A stretch of DNA of 42,035 nt from Paenibacillus timonensis (lineage in GTDB: Bacteria; Bacillota; Bacilli; Paenibacillales; Paenibacillaceae): NCBI RefSeq assembly GCF_022427145.1, contig NZ_JAKSXN010000049.1:1-42035 (forward strand), given 5' to 3'. The first letter of the stretch is position 1. Every line of letters begins with the position of its first letter. The position numbers were made by a program, and so were the translations under genes. The notes under the pieces were generated by a model. That model had not been told where the DNA came from. It made no database searches and saw only the letters and a program-made list of their open reading frames with translations. Shown in pieces: positions 41,995-42,035 of the stretch.

Positions 41995-42035
41995 AAAAAA
42001 AGGACTTGGAGCATTGCTCCAAGTCCTTTCTCATT
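41995..42035. terminator. Strong hairpin terminator at the right edge
   Basis: Perfect 14-bp arms AAAGGACTTGGAGC (41999-42012) and GCTCCAAGTCCTTT (42016-42029) have loop ATT, with a 7-nt A-run on the left side. The plus strand has CTTTCTCATT after the stem; the minus strand has a good T-run. It ends either spo0M or a minus-strand gene beyond the window. Confidence 0.75.

Overview
The window reads as chromosome from a GC-rich, spore-forming Firmicute, most likely Paenibacillus or a close relative. The evidence is strong Shine-Dalgarno sites (GGAGG type), sigma-A promoters, a spo0M gene, a B. subtilis-like quinone-response (mhq) set, TGTNA-N7-TNACA nitrogen boxes, and a complete aldouronate-utilization operon of the kind known from xylanolytic Paenibacillus. 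No rRNA, tRNA, CRISPR array, phage or transposase gene was seen. Nearly all genes are intact. The clear exception is a fusion remnant at 4621-5109.

Layout. (1) 1-280: a plus-strand terminator and two 52-nt repeat units at the left edge. (2) 280-4450: a GH8 exo-oligoxylanase, divergent from a GntR regulator, mannonate dehydratase and SDR-type mannonate oxidoreductase; this is a xylan/glucuronate module with an operator over its promoter. (3) 4621-5905: a response-regulator/permease chimera and a polysaccharide deacetylase. (4) 6044-12694: a nitrite assimilation operon (nirB-nirD-nirC-cobA) divergent from an ANTAR antiterminator gene and a degenerate anthranilate-phosphoribosyltransferase-like gene. 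The nir promoter has two GlnR/TnrA-type boxes, and its leader holds a hairpin pair followed by an intrinsic terminator. (5) 12807-13790: an aldo/keto reductase. (6) 13987-27449: the aldouronate locus on the minus strand, in transcription order AraC-type response regulator, histidine kinase, second AraC-type response regulator, lipoprotein, two ABC permeases, GH43, GH10, GH67. (7) 27640-31669: a quinone/electrophile defence cluster (MhqR, DoxX, nitroreductase, dioxygenase, hydrolase, flavin reductase). (8) 31949-36841: a MarR-SDR pair, a small haem-copper-oxidase-like membrane protein, an XPD/DinG-like helicase and an acetyltransferase. (9) 37014-41848: a MocR regulator that has lost its PLP lysine, an exported FAD oxidoreductase, CutC and Spo0M.

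How it fits together. Aldouronates from extracellular xylanase action would be imported through LplA-LplB-YtcP. Inside the cell they would be cut by AguA (glucuronic acid release), XynA2, XynB and the GH8 enzyme. The uronic acid branch would pass through UxuB and UxuA towards 2-keto-3-deoxygluconate; the isomerase and the later steps are not in the window. Nitrite reduction appears to be under two layers of control: nitrogen status at the promoter, and antitermination in the leader.

The most unusual items are the nir leader/ANTAR/AnPRT-like arrangement, the in-frame regulator-permease fusion, the 12-nt minisatellite mini-ORF ahead of the uronate regulator, and the MocR protein with Gln in place of the Schiff-base Lys. 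All assignments come from reading the sequence and from family knowledge; no database search was run.
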